Source of the DNA: JACRLV01 sp045863555
Lineage (GTDB): Bacteria; Planctomycetota; Phycisphaerae; UBA1845; Fen-1342
Assembly: GCA_045863555.1 (NCBI GenBank)
Contig: BTUU01000005.1
Location: 301,306 to 365,305, forward strand
Length of the DNA: 64,000 nucleotides
Reading direction: 5' to 3'
Of the stretch, positions 56,678 to 64,000 are shown in pieces. Under the pieces are notes generated by a model. It had not been told where the DNA came from, searched no databases, and saw nothing but the letters and a program-made list of their open reading frames with translations. Each line of letters begins with the position of its first letter. Position 1 is the stretch's first letter. The position numbers and the translations under genes were made by a program.

Positions 56678-58945
56678 TCAGACGGATGCCCGCGCGGCGC
56701 GGTCGCGCACCTCGCGGACGGCCGCGATGATGTTCTGCTCGTCGGGGAGAACGACGTTTGCGGCGGGGCCGAGGGGGATGTAGGTGTCGAGGCCGACGAC
56801 GCGGGTTGCGGCGACATCGGGGCAGCGCTCGTGGATGACCGCGAGGATGGCTTCGGAGACGCCGCCGCTGCGCCGGCCCTCGTCGACGACGACGACCGCG
56901 CCGGTGGCGGCGGCCTGCTGGGCGATGAGGGCTTCATTGAGCGGGCTGATCCAGCGCAGGTCGACGATGCGGGCGTGGATGGCGTGCTTTTCGCCGAGCA
57001 TCCTGGCTGCGCGGAGCGACATGTAGAGGCCGTTGCCGAAGGTGAGGATGGTGACGTCGGCGGCGGATTCGAAGTAGACGCGGCCCTCGCCGAGTGGGAT
57101 CGCTTCGTCGGGCGGGGGATAGGGGAAATTCCACTCGCCGTCGCCGGGGGCGTGGAGATCCTTGGTCATGTAGAGGGCGATCGGCTCGAGGAAGGCGACG
57201 ACGCGGCCGTCGATCTTCGCAAGAGCGGCGCAGGTGCGGAGCATTCTCGCGGCGTCGTCGCCGCGCGCCGGGACGGCGATGACGAGGCCGGGGATGTCGC
57301 GCAGGGCGGCGAAGCTGTTGTCATTGTGGAAGTGGCCGCCGAAGCCTTTCTGGTAGCCGAGGGAGTTGATGCGAATAAGCATCGGGTTGCGGTACTGGCC
57401 GTTGGAGAAGAACTGGCAGGAGCAGGCCTCGCCGCGGATCTGGTCGATGGCGTTGTGGACGTAGGCGAGGTACTGGATTTCCGGGATCGGGAGGAGGCCC
57501 ATGTGGCCGGCGCCGATGGCGAGTCCGAGGATCGTGGTTTCGTCGAGGAGGGTGTTGAAGACGCGGCCGGGGCCGAATTTCGCGTGGAGGCCGGTGGTGA
57601 CGTGGTAGACGCCGCCTTTCTGGGCGACATCTTCGCCGAAGACGAGCGATTCGGGGTATTTGGCGAGCAGGTCGTTCAGGGCGCGGTTGAGATTGACCGC
57701 GAGGTGGCGGGCGGGCTGGTTTTCGGGGAGTTTCGCTTCCGCGCCCCAGTGGGCGATGCGGGCTTCGCGCGGGGGCGTGCGGGTCGCTTCCGCGTGGACG
57801 AGGTTGGCGTGATAGGGGGCGAGCGGGCGGAGGATGTCGTCGGCGGTGGTGAGGCGCTGGGGGACGCCGATCGCGTCGGCGGCGGTCTTCACGCGCTCGC
57901 GGGTGCGTTCGTAGAGGTCGAGGATTTCGGGGCCGGTCATGTAGCCGCGTTCGGCGAGCATGCGGGCGGAGGAGAGGAGCGGGTCGCGGGCTTCCCAGGC
58001 TTCGATGTCGGCGAGGGCGCGGTACTCGGTTTCGACGTCGCTGCCGGCGTGGCCGAGGAGGCGGACGGTGCGCATGTGCAGGAAGGCGGGGCGGCGGGTC
58101 TGGCGGACGTATTCGGCGGCGCGGGCGGCGACGGTGAAGGCGTCGATCAGGTCGAGGCCGTCGCAGGCGAAGTATTCGATGCCGGGGCGGCGGTTCATGG
58201 TGGCTTCGACCCAGCCGGGAGGCGTGCGGACGGAGATGCCGATGCTGTTGTCCTCGCAGACGAAGAGGAGCGGGACGGGGATTTTCTGGTAGGCGGACCA
58301 GCCGGCGGAGTTGAATGCGCCCTGTGTGACGCTGTGGTTCACGGAGGCGTCGCCGAAGGAGCAGACCATGATCGCGTCGGCGGGGAGCTTGCGGAACGGG
58401 GCGTCGGCGGGCGCGTTTGCGAGTTTCTTTGCGCGTTCGAAAGCGATGGCGGAACCGACGGCCTTGGGGGGGTGGCTACCGATGGTGCTGGTCTGCGGGA
58501 GGATCCAGAGCGGCCCGCTGCCCCAGACCTTGTGGCGGCCGCCGGCGCTGGGGTCTTCCTTCGCGGCCATCATTCCCAGCAGCGTGTCGCGTACCGCGTC
58601 CTGGCCGGGGAGCTGGCGGGCGCGTTCGACGACGAAGGCGCCGCTGCGGTAGTGGAGGAACGCGGGGTCGGTGTAGCGGGTGACGCGGCCGACGACGGCG
58701 TTGCCCTCGTGGCCGGAGCTGCCGATCGTGTAGTAGCCGCGGTCCTGCTTGCGAAGTTCGCGGGCCATGAGGTCGAGGTGGCGGCTGACGATCTGGGACT
58801 CGAAGAGGTCGAGGAACACGCGGCCGGTGAGGGTCGGATCGTCGGCGATGGGTGCGTCGAGGGGGCGGCGCGGCGCGGAGGATGTTGCCAGTGAGTTACA
58901 GAGGTCGATGAAGTTGCGGTCGATGACGTCGGCCCGATTGACCAT
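56678..58945 (-). CDS. fused alpha-beta E1 component of a 2-oxoacid dehydrogenase
   Basis: A 755-residue thiamine-diphosphate enzyme in which the alpha and beta E1 subunits are joined in one chain. The alpha half (about 1-390) has the TPP motif region CSFGDASVNHSVTQGAFNSA and NSIGISV. The beta half (about 410-750) contains ALNDLLAKYPESLVFGEDVA, TPFGP-like GPGRVFNTLLDE, and VVVDEGRRSGGVSEAI. The resemblance is to branched-chain or pyruvate E1, and the substrate cannot be fixed. E2 and E3 are not adjacent. The sucB-like E2 at 6722 is a possible partner. GTG/ATG region at 58945 follows a normal start. Confidence 0.85.
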   Translation of the reverse strand: MVNRADVIDRNFIDLCNSLATSSAPRRPLDAPIADDPTLTGRVFLDLFESQIVSRHLDLMARELRKQDRGYYTIGSSGHEGNAVVGRVTRYTDPAFLHYRSGAFVVERARQLPGQDAVRDTLLGMMAAKEDPSAGGRHKVWGSGPLWILPQTSTIGSHPPKAVGSAIAFERAKKLANAPADAPFRKLPADAIMVCSFGDASVNHSVTQGAFNSAGWSAYQKIPVPLLFVCEDNSIGISVRTPPGWVEATMNRRPGIEYFACDGLDLIDAFTVAARAAEYVRQTRRPAFLHMRTVRLLGHAGSDVETEYRALADIEAWEARDPLLSSARMLAERGYMTGPEILDLYERTRERVKTAADAIGVPQRLTTADDILRPLAPYHANLVHAEATRTPPREARIAHWGAEAKLPENQPARHLAVNLNRALNDLLAKYPESLVFGEDVAQKGGVYHVTTGLHAKFGPGRVFNTLLDETTILGLAIGAGHMGLLPIPEIQYLAYVHNAIDQIRGEACSCQFFSNGQYRNPMLIRINSLGYQKGFGGHFHNDNSFAALRDIPGLVIAVPARGDDAARMLRTCAALAKIDGRVVAFLEPIALYMTKDLHAPGDGEWNFPYPPPDEAIPLGEGRVYFESAADVTILTFGNGLYMSLRAARMLGEKHAIHARIVDLRWISPLNEALIAQQAAATGAVVVVDEGRRSGGVSEAILAVIHERCPDVAATRVVGLDTYIPLGPAANVVLPDEQNIIAAVREVRDRAARASV

Positions 58946-59154
58946 GTGCGCTTCCTCTGAAGTCCCGGCCGCCGGTCTGGGCCGAATCGATCAGAATATC
59001 GCGAGCGGCAGGGGCAATCCACGGCGCCAGCGGAATCACGTAGTCATTACCGCGGGCGTGTGGTGATTGAGTCGCTCGATTACCGCACGGGCTGGCCGAA
59101 ACACCTCAGCTTGATCTACGCGTCTTCGCTTACGCGATCTTCGGAGGCGGCCGA

Positions 59155-59715
59155 TCAATCCTGGAACATCTCGCCGACCGGCATTTCAAACCCCGGCAAG
59201 ATGGCGGGGTCGCTGAGCGTGCCGTGAGGCGGGTATTCGCGCGGCGGCTCGTCTTTTGAGAGCACGTGGACCGTCCGGCGTTCGGCGTCGACGAGCCAGA
59301 CGCGATCGACGCCCATGCGGAGATACTCGCCGCCTTTCTCGATCAGATTCGCCCACGACTGCCCGCGGCCGATCACTTCGACAACCAGATTGGGTGGAAC
59401 CGATGAGAACGTCCGTTGCTCGGAGGCGCGCGGAAGCCGCTCGTATGAGTAGTAAACGACATCGGCGCCGCGCACGGAGTCGGGGTCGCGCTCGGTAATC
59501 AGACCCACTTCATTCGTAAACGTCCGGCCGAGCTTGCTGGAGCGTGCCCAGGCCTCGAGGGCAAAGACAATGCGGGCGGACGAGCGCCCGTGGTCGAGTC
59601 CGCCGGGCGACGTTTCGATCACCTCGCCCCGAACAAGTTCGCACGATTCGCCGGGATTTGTGACCCGTACGAATTCACGATAGGTCAGCGGGCGGGGCAG
59701 CGTAGCCATTATCAA
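59155..59715 (-). CDS. Uma2 family (DUF820) endonuclease-like protein
   Basis: A 186-residue protein of the Uma2/DUF820 family with a PD-(D/E)XK-type nuclease fold. Visible elements are the N-terminal TYREFVRVTNPGESCELVRG, the strand with Asp in GADVVYYSYERLP, the Glu-containing PPNLVVEVIG, and YLRMGVDRVWLVD. The lysine normally following the acidic pair is replaced by a local EK. Families like this occur in multiple copies in planctomycetes and cyanobacteria, and their role is uncertain. Start at 59715 or 59709. Confidence 0.85.
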   Translation of the reverse strand: MIMATLPRPLTYREFVRVTNPGESCELVRGEVIETSPGGLDHGRSSARIVFALEAWARSSKLGRTFTNEVGLITERDPDSVRGADVVYYSYERLPRASEQRTFSSVPPNLVVEVIGRGQSWANLIEKGGEYLRMGVDRVWLVDAERRTVHVLSKDEPPREYPPHGTLSDPAILPGFEMPVGEMFQD

Positions 59716-60289
59716 CCTTTACCGCAGCGATTGCCGCGATCGTTCACCTTCTGATGATAACCCGTAACCTGGCGCGGCGGTGCCCGCCGAGCTTAGAATA
59801 GACGCAGGCCGGTCTCGCCGCGTACGGCCGCGAGTTCGCATGAAAGCGCAAGTCGCGGCGAGCCAGGCGTTCGCTCAAGACGCGCCAAATCCCGCCAGAA
59901 ACCGCCAATCCTCGCCGCCAATACGCCCGAACCCGTTTCCGCGGTAATACTTCCACCGTGTCGACGCGCCGCGCCAGCGATCGGGAAGGCGAGAGATGTG
60001 GACCCAGGTGCACCGCTCACCGAAGATCCGTTCACGATCCGAAGATGCGCAGTTCACGTCCCGAAGATGCGCAGTTCACGATTTCCCCAAACCCCGCTGG
60101 GAGAGCGTCAGCCGCGATATTATTGGAAGATGCGCAAATCACATGCACACCCACGCTGCGCACCTTCGATCGGGCCCCGGACGCTGCAATACCGGCAGAT
60201 GGGACGCGATGCGCCCGAAAATCATGGATGCGCGGCCGCGCGCTGCGCACCCGCCCCGCCGTCGAGCGAGCGATGAAATCCGCGCGGCA
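59716..60289. other. 574-base gap containing short tandem repeats
   Basis: No gene was supported. The right half contains a 22-base tandem repeat described separately. Open frames across it are rich in Arg, Cys and Ser and look spurious. The upstream regulatory region of the Uma2 gene must lie in its left part. Confidence 0.55.
60019..60141. repeat. 22-base direct repeats (CGAAGATGCGCAGTTCACG)
   Basis: Two near-identical adjacent 22-base units occupy 60039-60060 and 60061-60082. A shortened unit at 60019-60038 (CGAAGATCCGTTCACGAT) precedes them, and a diverged one (GAAGATGCGCAAATCAC) lies near 60124-60140. It could be a replication-slippage expansion or a protein-binding array. Spacers are not unique sequence, so it is not a CRISPR. 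Confidence 0.7.
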
Positions 60290-61642
60290 TCAGGCCTTGA
60301 AGTCGCCGGGTTTGAACTCCAGGCGCTTTCCAGCGGCGACGGCTTCATTGGCCTTGAAGACGGCGACGGCGGTTTCGTAGGCGATCTCCGCCGGGCAGGT
60401 GAGGCCCGAGCCGCTGCGGACGGCGTTGAAGAAATTCTCCAGGTGCAACTGGTGGACGGGCTTCTTGACCTCGTCGAGGAGCTTCTGGCCTTCGGCGGTG
60501 GGCTTGCCGCTGGGGTCGAGCGTTTCGCCGATCTTGAGCGAGTAGGCCTGGGCCCCGTTCTTCTCGGTGGTTTCGGATTCGGCCTCCCACTCGCGGCGCT
60601 GGGCGGTCTGCTCGCGGAAGAACTCGCCGATGCGGGTGTCTTCGGAGACGACCATGGAGCCCTGATCACCGAGGAAGGTCTCGTAGAAACCGCCGTGGCT
60701 GGTGGTGTTGAGCACCTGGTAGTAGGCGCGGACGACGCCGGCCGGCGTGTCGTACTCATAGATCGACATGACGTTGTCGAACCACTCGGACTTGTAATAG
60801 TCCGTTCCGCCGGCGGACATGACGGACCTGGGATTGGCCTTGAGGACCCAACTGAAGACGTCGACCTGGTGCGAGCCGAGATCGGCCATGGGGCCGCCGG
60901 AGAACTTGCGGTACCAGCGCCAGTTGCGGTGCTGGTGCATGTTGTCGAAGCCGTTCTTCTTGAGGATGTCCGGGGCGATCTCCTCGCCGGGCGGGCAGTC
61001 GCCCTCCAGCAGGCGGGCGCGGTTCCACTGGCCATATGCGTGGGTGATGCGGCCGAGAATCTTGTCGTTCTCGATGAGCTTCATCGCGTGCCAGTAGCGC
61101 GGGTTGCTGCGGCGCTGGTGGCCGATCTGGAGGAGTTTGCCGGTCTCTCGGGCGGCGACGACCATCGACTTCGCCGACTCGAGGTTGTGGGCCATCTCTT
61201 TTTCGCAGTAGACGTGCTTGCCGGCCTTCAGGCAGCCGATCGAGTGCTCGGCGTGCTTGAAGTCGGGGGTGGCGACGATGACGGCGTCGAGGTTCTTCTC
61301 CTTGGCCAGCATCTCATTGAAATCGTCGTAGGCGTTGACCTTCTGGTCGTATTTTTCGAGCAGCTTCGCGGCGCGGCGCTGCCAGAAGGGCCAGATGTCG
61401 CAGACGGCGACGAAGCGGACGCCCTCGATCTTCAGGCAGTTGTTGAGCAGATTTCCGCCCTGGCTGCCGACGCCGATGATGCCGACGGCGAGTTCCGGGG
61501 GCTTTGCGCCGCCGTTTTCCTGGACGTGAGCCCAGGTCGGGACGGTCGAGAGGAAGCCCGCGCCGGCGACGGCCGCGGCGGCGGAGACGAAATCGCGACG
61601 CGAAAGCTGAGGATCGGCGTTTCTGGGCCCGGGGGTACTCAT
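60290..61642 (-). CDS. Tat-exported Gfo/Idh/MocA family oxidoreductase
   Basis: A 450-residue NAD(P)-dependent oxidoreductase with a twin-arginine signal (LSRRDFVSAAAAVAGAG). The Rossmann domain begins ELAVGIIGVGSQGGNLLN (about residue 50), and DAVIVATPDFKHAEHSIGCL and HVYCEKEMAHNLESAK follow. The last corresponds to the family's EKP motif, here with Glu in place of Pro. The C-terminal domain includes GGPMADLGSHQVDVFSWVL, usual for the planctomycete Tat-exported branch. Substrates are probably sugars or inositols in the periplasm, but the exact one is unknown. It reads leftward alone. Confidence 0.9.
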   Translation of the reverse strand: MSTPGPRNADPQLSRRDFVSAAAAVAGAGFLSTVPTWAHVQENGGAKPPELAVGIIGVGSQGGNLLNNCLKIEGVRFVAVCDIWPFWQRRAAKLLEKYDQKVNAYDDFNEMLAKEKNLDAVIVATPDFKHAEHSIGCLKAGKHVYCEKEMAHNLESAKSMVVAARETGKLLQIGHQRRSNPRYWHAMKLIENDKILGRITHAYGQWNRARLLEGDCPPGEEIAPDILKKNGFDNMHQHRNWRWYRKFSGGPMADLGSHQVDVFSWVLKANPRSVMSAGGTDYYKSEWFDNVMSIYEYDTPAGVVRAYYQVLNTTSHGGFYETFLGDQGSMVVSEDTRIGEFFREQTAQRREWEAESETTEKNGAQAYSLKIGETLDPSGKPTAEGQKLLDEVKKPVHQLHLENFFNAVRSGSGLTCPAEIAYETAVAVFKANEAVAAGKRLEFKPGDFKA

Positions 61643-61800
61643 TGCATCTCTCCACGCGGCGACGGCGGGTCGCTCGAACGGTCAGGTTCACCAACTGCGC
61701 GACGACCGCGCAGGCCCATTCCGGCGACAGGCAGGAACGTAGACTTTATCGAATCGCGGGACCGGGCGTCAATCGCCGTAAACGATGATATCCCGTGCCG

Positions 61801-62727
61801 ATGGGCGCATTGACGCGCCGGCCGCGGGTGTGGACACTGGACGGAATGCAAACCCTCCTGGAAGCCAACTCACTCGCGGCGGGGACTCCGGCGGAACAAA
61901 TGAAGGCGGCGGCGGCGGCCGGCGCGGACGGGCTGATCGTCGATGGCGGACCGGGCGAACCTGACTGGAAAGTCTGGGGCAAAGCCGCCGGCGAGGCGGC
62001 CGGGCCGCGGGTGATCGGGCGGATCGCGGTGGAGCTGCCGCAGCGCGGGCGACCGGGGCGGGACTGGCGGCGCGTGTTCGGGCTGGGTGAGCGGCCGGAG
62101 GTCATCCTGCGCGTCCGGTCGACGGACAACCTGGATGGGGCGTATCGGGAGGCGATCACCGTTCTGGAACCGATGGTCTCGGAGCTGGTTCGGCTGGGAG
62201 TGCACCCGATTCTGGAACCGGCGGGAACGCTGGCGCGGAGTCGTGAAGTGTGGTTCATTCGCGAGGCGATGGAGCAGGCGGCGGGGCCGGACGCGATTTC
62301 GGTGGCGTGGCGGCCGCTGGAGCCGGCGCTTCCGACGGATGCGCCGTCGGTTTCGATCAAGCGGCTGATCCGGTCGCTGGAACTGGTGATCATTCCGCCG
62401 CTGCCCCCCGAGGCAAGCCGGCCGAAGCCGGTGGACGGCGAGGGGAAGGCGTGGATGCCGCTGCCGCAGAACGGGGACGATGCGGCGGCCGTGTTTGTGG
62501 TCGAGCAGCTCAAGGGCATGCTGTATGACCGGATGATCTGCCTGTCGCGGCCGCGGGGGTCGAGTGCGGCGGTGGAGTGGGCGGGTGCGGTTGCGGAGCT
62601 GCGTGCGGAATGGGCGAAGGCGCCGATCCCGCTGTCGGCGTACAAGGGCGACAAGAACGCGCCGAAGTACGCGAAACCGGGGACGCCGTCGACGACGGGC
62701 GAGCCGGCGCTCGGAACGAGCACATGA
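61801..62727 (+). CDS. unknown TIM-barrel-like protein coupled to truD
   Basis: A 308-residue protein (start ATG 61801; GTG 61795 also possible) without signal peptide. Patterns such as AAAAAGADGLIVDGGPGEPD, EVILRVRSTDNLDGAYREAI and LVRLGVHPILEPAG suggest an alternating beta/alpha barrel similar to sugar-phosphate isomerase or epimerase folds. Catalytic residues were not recognised. The C-terminus is Pro- and Ala-rich. The last codons overlap the truD start by four bases, so the two genes are translated together. Function unknown. Confidence 0.65.
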   Translation: MGALTRRPRVWTLDGMQTLLEANSLAAGTPAEQMKAAAAAGADGLIVDGGPGEPDWKVWGKAAGEAAGPRVIGRIAVELPQRGRPGRDWRRVFGLGERPEVILRVRSTDNLDGAYREAITVLEPMVSELVRLGVHPILEPAGTLARSREVWFIREAMEQAAGPDAISVAWRPLEPALPTDAPSVSIKRLIRSLELVIIPPLPPEASRPKPVDGEGKAWMPLPQNGDDAAAVFVVEQLKGMLYDRMICLSRPRGSSAAVEWAGAVAELRAEWAKAPIPLSAYKGDKNAPKYAKPGTPSTTGEPALGTST

Positions 62728-63971
62728 CCGAGAACCCGCGTCTGCTGGCCGATGTGGAGCCGTGCCCCGGGGCGATCAAGAGCGATTACGAGGACTTCGT
62801 CGTCGAAGAGATTCCGCTCTACGCGGCCTCGGGCGAGGGGACGCACGTCTATTTTCTGATCGAGAAGACGGGCCTGAGCACGATGCAGGCGATTCACGAC
62901 ATCGCGCAGCGGCTCGGCGTTCGGCGGATGGATATCGGGTACGCGGGCCTGAAGGATGCGCGGGCGGTTACGCGGCAGTGGCTTTCGGTGGAGCACATCG
63001 ATCCGGCGCGAATCACGGGGCTGGATGTCGCGCGAGTGAAGGTGCTCGAGACGACGCGGCACGGGAACAAGCTGCGGATCGGGCATCTCCGAGGGAACCG
63101 GTTCGAGATCAAGGTGCGCGGTGCGGATGCGGCGCGGCTGGCGGCGCTTCAGGACGGGCTGGCGCGGCTGGCGCGGGTGGGCGTGCCGAACTACTTCGGC
63201 GAGCAGCGGTTCGGGGCGCGTGGCGATCTGTGGCAGGTCGGCCGGGCGATGGTGCGGGATGACCTGGGCGAGGCACTGGACCTGCTGCTCGGGCGGCCGG
63301 GGCCGCGCGATCGCGGATCGATCCGGCAGGCGCGGAGCGTGTACGACGCGGGGCACTTCGAGGACGCCCGGCGGCTGTGGCCGGGGATGTTCCGCGAGGA
63401 GCGGCGGGCGCTGCGGACGCTCGCGCAGAACGGCGGGAACAAGAAGCGGGCGCTGCTGAGCATCGACAAGCACACGCGGCAGTTTTACATCTCGGCGTAC
63501 CAGTCGCACCTTTTCAATCGAGTCGTGGCGGCGCGGCTGGCGACGGGGATCGAGCGGCTGCTGGATGGCGACCTGGCGTGGCTGCACGCGAACGGCGCGG
63601 TCTTTCGCGTCGAAAGCGCGGCGACGGAGCAGCCGCGGGCGGACGCATTCGAGATCAGCGCGACGGGCCCGCTCTTCGGGACGCGGATGACGGAGCCGAC
63701 GGGGCGGCCGGCGGAGATCGAGCGCGAATGCCTCGCGGCGGAGGAACTCGGCGCGGAGGCGTTCAAGGCGGACAAGCTGAAGTGCGCGGGCGGGCGCCGG
63801 CCGCTGCGATTCCCGGTCGCGAGCGCGTCGATGCGGCTTGAAGGTGATGAGCGCGGCCCCTATCTTGGCGTGCGGTTCGTTCTGCCGGCGGGTTGTTACG
63901 CGACAAGCGTTCTGCGGGAGCTGTTCATCGCCCCCGCGGCCGGTCCGGATGAACCGGAGGACGACGCATAG
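62724..63971 (+). CDS. truD: tRNA pseudouridine(13) synthase
   Basis: A 415-residue TruD-family pseudouridine synthase modifying uridine 13 in tRNA. The catalytic aspartate lies in YAGLKDARAVTRQWLS (Asp about 75), and RRMDIG precedes it. GNRFEIKVRG, PNYFGEQRFGARGD and the large inserted TruD domain with RQFYISAYQSHLFNRVV follow. Length is close to the family. It starts at an ATGA overlap with the upstream gene. The C-terminal tail is acidic. Confidence 0.93.
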   Translation: MTENPRLLADVEPCPGAIKSDYEDFVVEEIPLYAASGEGTHVYFLIEKTGLSTMQAIHDIAQRLGVRRMDIGYAGLKDARAVTRQWLSVEHIDPARITGLDVARVKVLETTRHGNKLRIGHLRGNRFEIKVRGADAARLAALQDGLARLARVGVPNYFGEQRFGARGDLWQVGRAMVRDDLGEALDLLLGRPGPRDRGSIRQARSVYDAGHFEDARRLWPGMFREERRALRTLAQNGGNKKRALLSIDKHTRQFYISAYQSHLFNRVVAARLATGIERLLDGDLAWLHANGAVFRVESAATEQPRADAFEISATGPLFGTRMTEPTGRPAEIERECLAAEELGAEAFKADKLKCAGGRRPLRFPVASASMRLEGDERGPYLGVRFVLPAGCYATSVLRELFIAPAAGPDEPEDDA

Positions 63972-64000
63972 GCTGGGCGGCCTGTGCGGCGAGATCCAAC

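Noticed and set aside
60019..60141. CRISPR array
   Set aside because: The repeat units abut without unique spacers, and no cas gene is present.

Overview
The window reads as a chromosomal stretch of a high-G+C member of the Planctomycetota. This assignment is an inference from gene content, not from a marker-gene search. Supporting traits are many secreted proteins ending in dockerin-type repeat pairs, a PEP-CTERM protein, a PQQ-type propeller, a Tat-exported Gfo/Idh/MocA oxidoreductase, an Uma2-family protein, an ECF sigma factor overlapping a Ser/Thr kinase-TPR gene, and a fused alpha-beta E1 dehydrogenase. No CRISPR array, rRNA, complete insertion sequence or prophage was seen.

Layout. 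0-8.5 kb: a small DUF5678-like gene, two DinB-like genes, a NifS/IscS-type cysteine desulfurase, a DUF1294 membrane protein, a large surface protein with a Cys-Gly/TM/Arg C-terminal signal, gcvT, a gene-free stretch with a three-hairpin REP-like element, and an E2 acyltransferase (sucB-like). 8.8-13.1 kb: a compact electron-transfer-like cluster (PQQ-type propeller, NHL-type propeller, Tat-exported ferredoxin, NosR/NapH-like membrane Fe-S protein, small two-TM protein). 13.2-17.9 kb: pyruvate:ferredoxin oxidoreductase nifJ and a dihydroorotate-dehydrogenase-like partner. 18-25 kb, leftward: a two-TM protein overlapping an OPT transporter, a PKD/dockerin secreted protein and class II fructose-1,6-bisphosphatase (glpX). 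25-33 kb, rightward: four secreted proteins, three with dockerin-type repeats, two of these also with cohesin-like N-terminal domains. 33.4-37.6 kb: dnaN, a DUF721/DciA gene, gyrB and a small membrane protein. 37.6-44.2 kb: tRNA-Leu(CAA), a GT-C glycosyltransferase, a receiver-like protein, a lipoprotein, and the ECF sigma/kinase pair. 44.4-48.9 kb: two tandem paralogous 11-repeat Kelch-like/Ig/dockerin genes in a visibly lower-G+C segment. 49.4-55.5 kb: serine acetyltransferase, a five-heme cytochrome with a dockerin, tadA, a FAS1 protein, a zinc-ribbon protein, ispF and a YbjQ-like protein. 55.6-64 kb: PEP-CTERM protein, fused E1, Uma2, a 22-bp tandem repeat, Gfo/Idh/MocA oxidoreductase, an unknown gene and truD.

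How the genes fit together. Housekeeping modules (replication clamp and gyrase, gcvT, sucB, nifJ, glpX, ispF, truD, tadA) are interleaved with an unusually rich set of extracellular proteins. Seven proteins carry dockerin-type repeats. Six of these end in the same way, with FG or YG and then a Cys within the last two residues, and have a Cys just before the first repeat. This shared architecture, the coexistence of cohesin-like and dockerin-type modules in single proteins, and the 8.8-13.1 kb redox cluster are the most interesting points. Starts were chosen by Shine-Dalgarno motifs, signal peptides and family length, and many differ from the longest open frame.
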